Source: Nemertoderma westbladi
Taxonomy: Eukaryota > Xenacoelomorpha > Nemertodermatida > Nemertodermatidae
NCBI GenBank assembly: GCA_032718475.1
Contig: JAUCBJ010000832.1
Location: 1 to 64,000 of the forward strand
Reading direction: 5' to 3'
DNA: 64,000 nt
Shown: piece by piece, positions 63,501 to 64,000 of the stretch
Position numbering within the stretch: the first letter of the stretch is position 1
Layout: every line of letters starts with the position of its first letter
Program-made: the position numbers and the translations under genes
Notes under the pieces: model-generated
What the model was told of the DNA's origin: nothing
What the model saw: the letters and a program-made list of their open reading frames with translations, nothing else
Databases searched by the model: none

Positions 63501-63865
63501 TAAACCTTATCCACCATCTTCGCTCCGCGTTCGGACGTCCGCTCATCAGTATCCGAACTACTGGAGCTATCGGGCCGCTGAAAACTAGGTTCTTGGCTAG
63601 GATGTTGCTGCTGTTTGACAGCTGCTTCTTGATCCCGCTTGACTTGGGCCTGAGTGCCGATGATAGACCTACGATGTTGGACTAGCCTAGGGTCTGAGAT
63701 TACTACAGTAGGGATGGCCTTTCTTACAGCAGGAGGTGACTTAGACTTGGATCTAGGATGTTCTATACTTGGATCTGGGTCACTGATCTTTTTAAGACAC
63801 TGTCTAACAGTCATTCTAACACTATCTAGGAGACTATCCGACAGTGATTGGGTTGTATCAGACAT
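60539..63865 (-). CDS. Gag-protease of element E, uninterrupted
   Basis: 1108 codons from ATG 63865 (MSDT start as in element A) without a stop. N-terminal charged region, an alanine/glutamate helix with KAAEAKAAAAAEAERK (about residues 240-270), gag core at about 650-780 (VKFNGDEMKWLPFNEYYKD, GEKLRFLIECLEGSPKLMA), three Cys/His units (CVLCDGPHRLNMC, CYNCLRRGHQRRTC, CAKCRAKHHILLH) and protease ALLDSGSTGTFID near residue 1060. The protease continues in another frame at 60558. Full gag with a deleted pol suggests a non-autonomous element that still makes particles (inference). Confidence 0.85.
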   Translation of the reverse strand: MSDTTQSLSDSLLDSVRMTVRQCLKKISDPDPSIEHPRSKSKSPPAVRKAIPTVVISDPRLVQHRRSIIGTQAQVKRDQEAAVKQQQHPSQEPSFQRPDSSSSSDTDERTSERGAKMVDKVYDERPTYEESTDATFSQEESEVTAEKPHKRDAIDIYLSDYQRFVGDEELRRRLEGLSPNSEGTKLVLDAIDAEMLAANQAKFDELLRITRVQEEQVKKKLIEDRKKIAAAAAAAEAKAAEAKAAAAAEAERKIAVAERRAAEEIAQLELENIQENQDCINKQLTASNMQMMSRSTSKKQGYTSSEEGDTTDTEGKGNRSHLSRRKRTSHRQKLPDLPPAVRRQLNNTNLGSTEPTDQIITIERLPTIVDEPEIVRSVPEATLSVVETPVLPEPTSQFPLHSTKLPVPSRTVRETVHTLDSERNIHDFSPVVPRPPATTLANPASAVEWVDERRRGMDLLLGQMQETVQQFKGTVRESRLELQEVQQSIALERDKLVNTQRGIPPPPVTMCQPVRSEVSHAQGVEPTRIYTASEVETPIVNPIKGNYRPVDNDIPYRPDHNPRNLYTDNSILNNTMAQESFTRQMARTEARQAVKVGEIVKFNGDEMKWLPFNEYYKDNIQNSVLSNGEKLRFLIECLEGSPKLMALKFIGHPDGLRQVWDTLNIRYGNRNNIAGYLYAKLVAPRKFISSGIIEFSDEIQEICRQLDWLGKSHEYQSAMVIRAVASTLPKGGVGTRWDKKVLYMMEQQRRDPTMADLMSFLDGEVKLQLLRQSREKTLENKVSEKPVSRRRVTPVCYTDDGESQTSQGEDSGKDTERSYYVNKTPKDQVSKFKSRTNDRREQVRKTPPTSPKRIQVRKPEERTNVHHTAHVKVSNIKPKCVLCDGPHRLNMCDEFLKKSLKERQEVMWDKRLCYNCLRRGHQRRTCYSDARCAKCRAKHHILLHTEFERNSPSQVSDSELHVQFSDVNDTDQSEMEGFYTDEFSDQNESCYLINTTAVYRALMYEKDTDSDLTLTTSDQQQSWKAPTSNVGIREFPVVQLQVHGPQKSYIVNALLDSGSTGTFIDKELAEDIFAGQPKFRTKLNMSGIMQVWKSAVSADYYIGEWSTG

Positions 63866-64000
63866 GTTTGTTTACACAGTTGAATGCCTACGGCTATAAA
63901 TACAGTTAAAGCAAGTCTAGTAAGTCAGTATCACTGTTAGCCTAATAATTAATTACCGATACTGCTACTCAGTGTAGCGTGATATATATATAATATATTA
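63866..64000. other. Leader upstream of element E gag
   Basis: No ORF. It ends in TATATATATAATATATTA at the window edge. The 5' LTR, if present, lies beyond. Confidence 0.4.

Overview
The window looks like a stretch of a non-vertebrate animal genome. It holds a host gene with GT-AG introns encoding a secreted lectin-domain/calcium-binding-EGF protein, and it is heavily invaded by BEL/Pao LTR retrotransposons and non-LTR retrotransposons. BEL/Pao elements are animal-specific, and the EGF exons are the symmetrical phase 1-1 type typical of metazoan extracellular proteins. I cannot name the phylum from sequence alone.

Layout. (1) 1-18796: one very large BEL/Pao element on the minus strand (about 18.8 kb), with LTRs of about 2.55 kb. 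The left LTR starts a few bases outside the window. In sense order (high to low coordinates) it has gag with a coiled coil, gag core and zinc knuckle, protease, RT, RNase H, a 12-bp minisatellite, integrase core, then two extra ORFs downstream of integrase (ORF-X, about 718 codons with a Cys/His cluster, and ORF-Y, zinc knuckles). The pol reading frame is broken repeatedly although the LTRs are nearly identical. Its internal region carries 11 copies of a 20-bp palindrome that are read through in all three frames of its coding sequence. (2) 18797-46534: host gene on the plus strand. Exons 20439-20588 (signal peptide), 24418-24671 and 30030-30249 (two halves of one fucolectin/F5-8C-like domain), 42994-43116 and 46412-46534 (two cbEGF modules) join in consistent phase. 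Its introns hold a 30/31-bp minisatellite, a cluster of RFX X-box motifs, foldback repeats, a TTAA-bounded element, nested LINEs and a third BEL LTR split by an R2/R4-like LINE. (3) 46.5-51.4 kb: DNA-transposon-like debris and an APE-type LINE. (4) 51.5-63.9 kb: three more BEL fragments. One is a gag-protease piece fused to an integrase tail. One is a plus-strand copy of the ORF-X C-terminus and ORF-Y start. The last is a minus-strand element with an intact 1108-codon gag-protease, a deletion of RT and integrase, and an ORF-X N-terminal copy.

The most unusual signals are the ORF-X/ORF-Y accessory region, shared by three divergent BEL copies and showing only synonymous differences over its best motif, and the ORF-embedded palindrome family, in which sequence is conserved at the DNA level while frame and surrounding sequence vary. 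Similarity calls rest on recognised motifs; no database search was possible.
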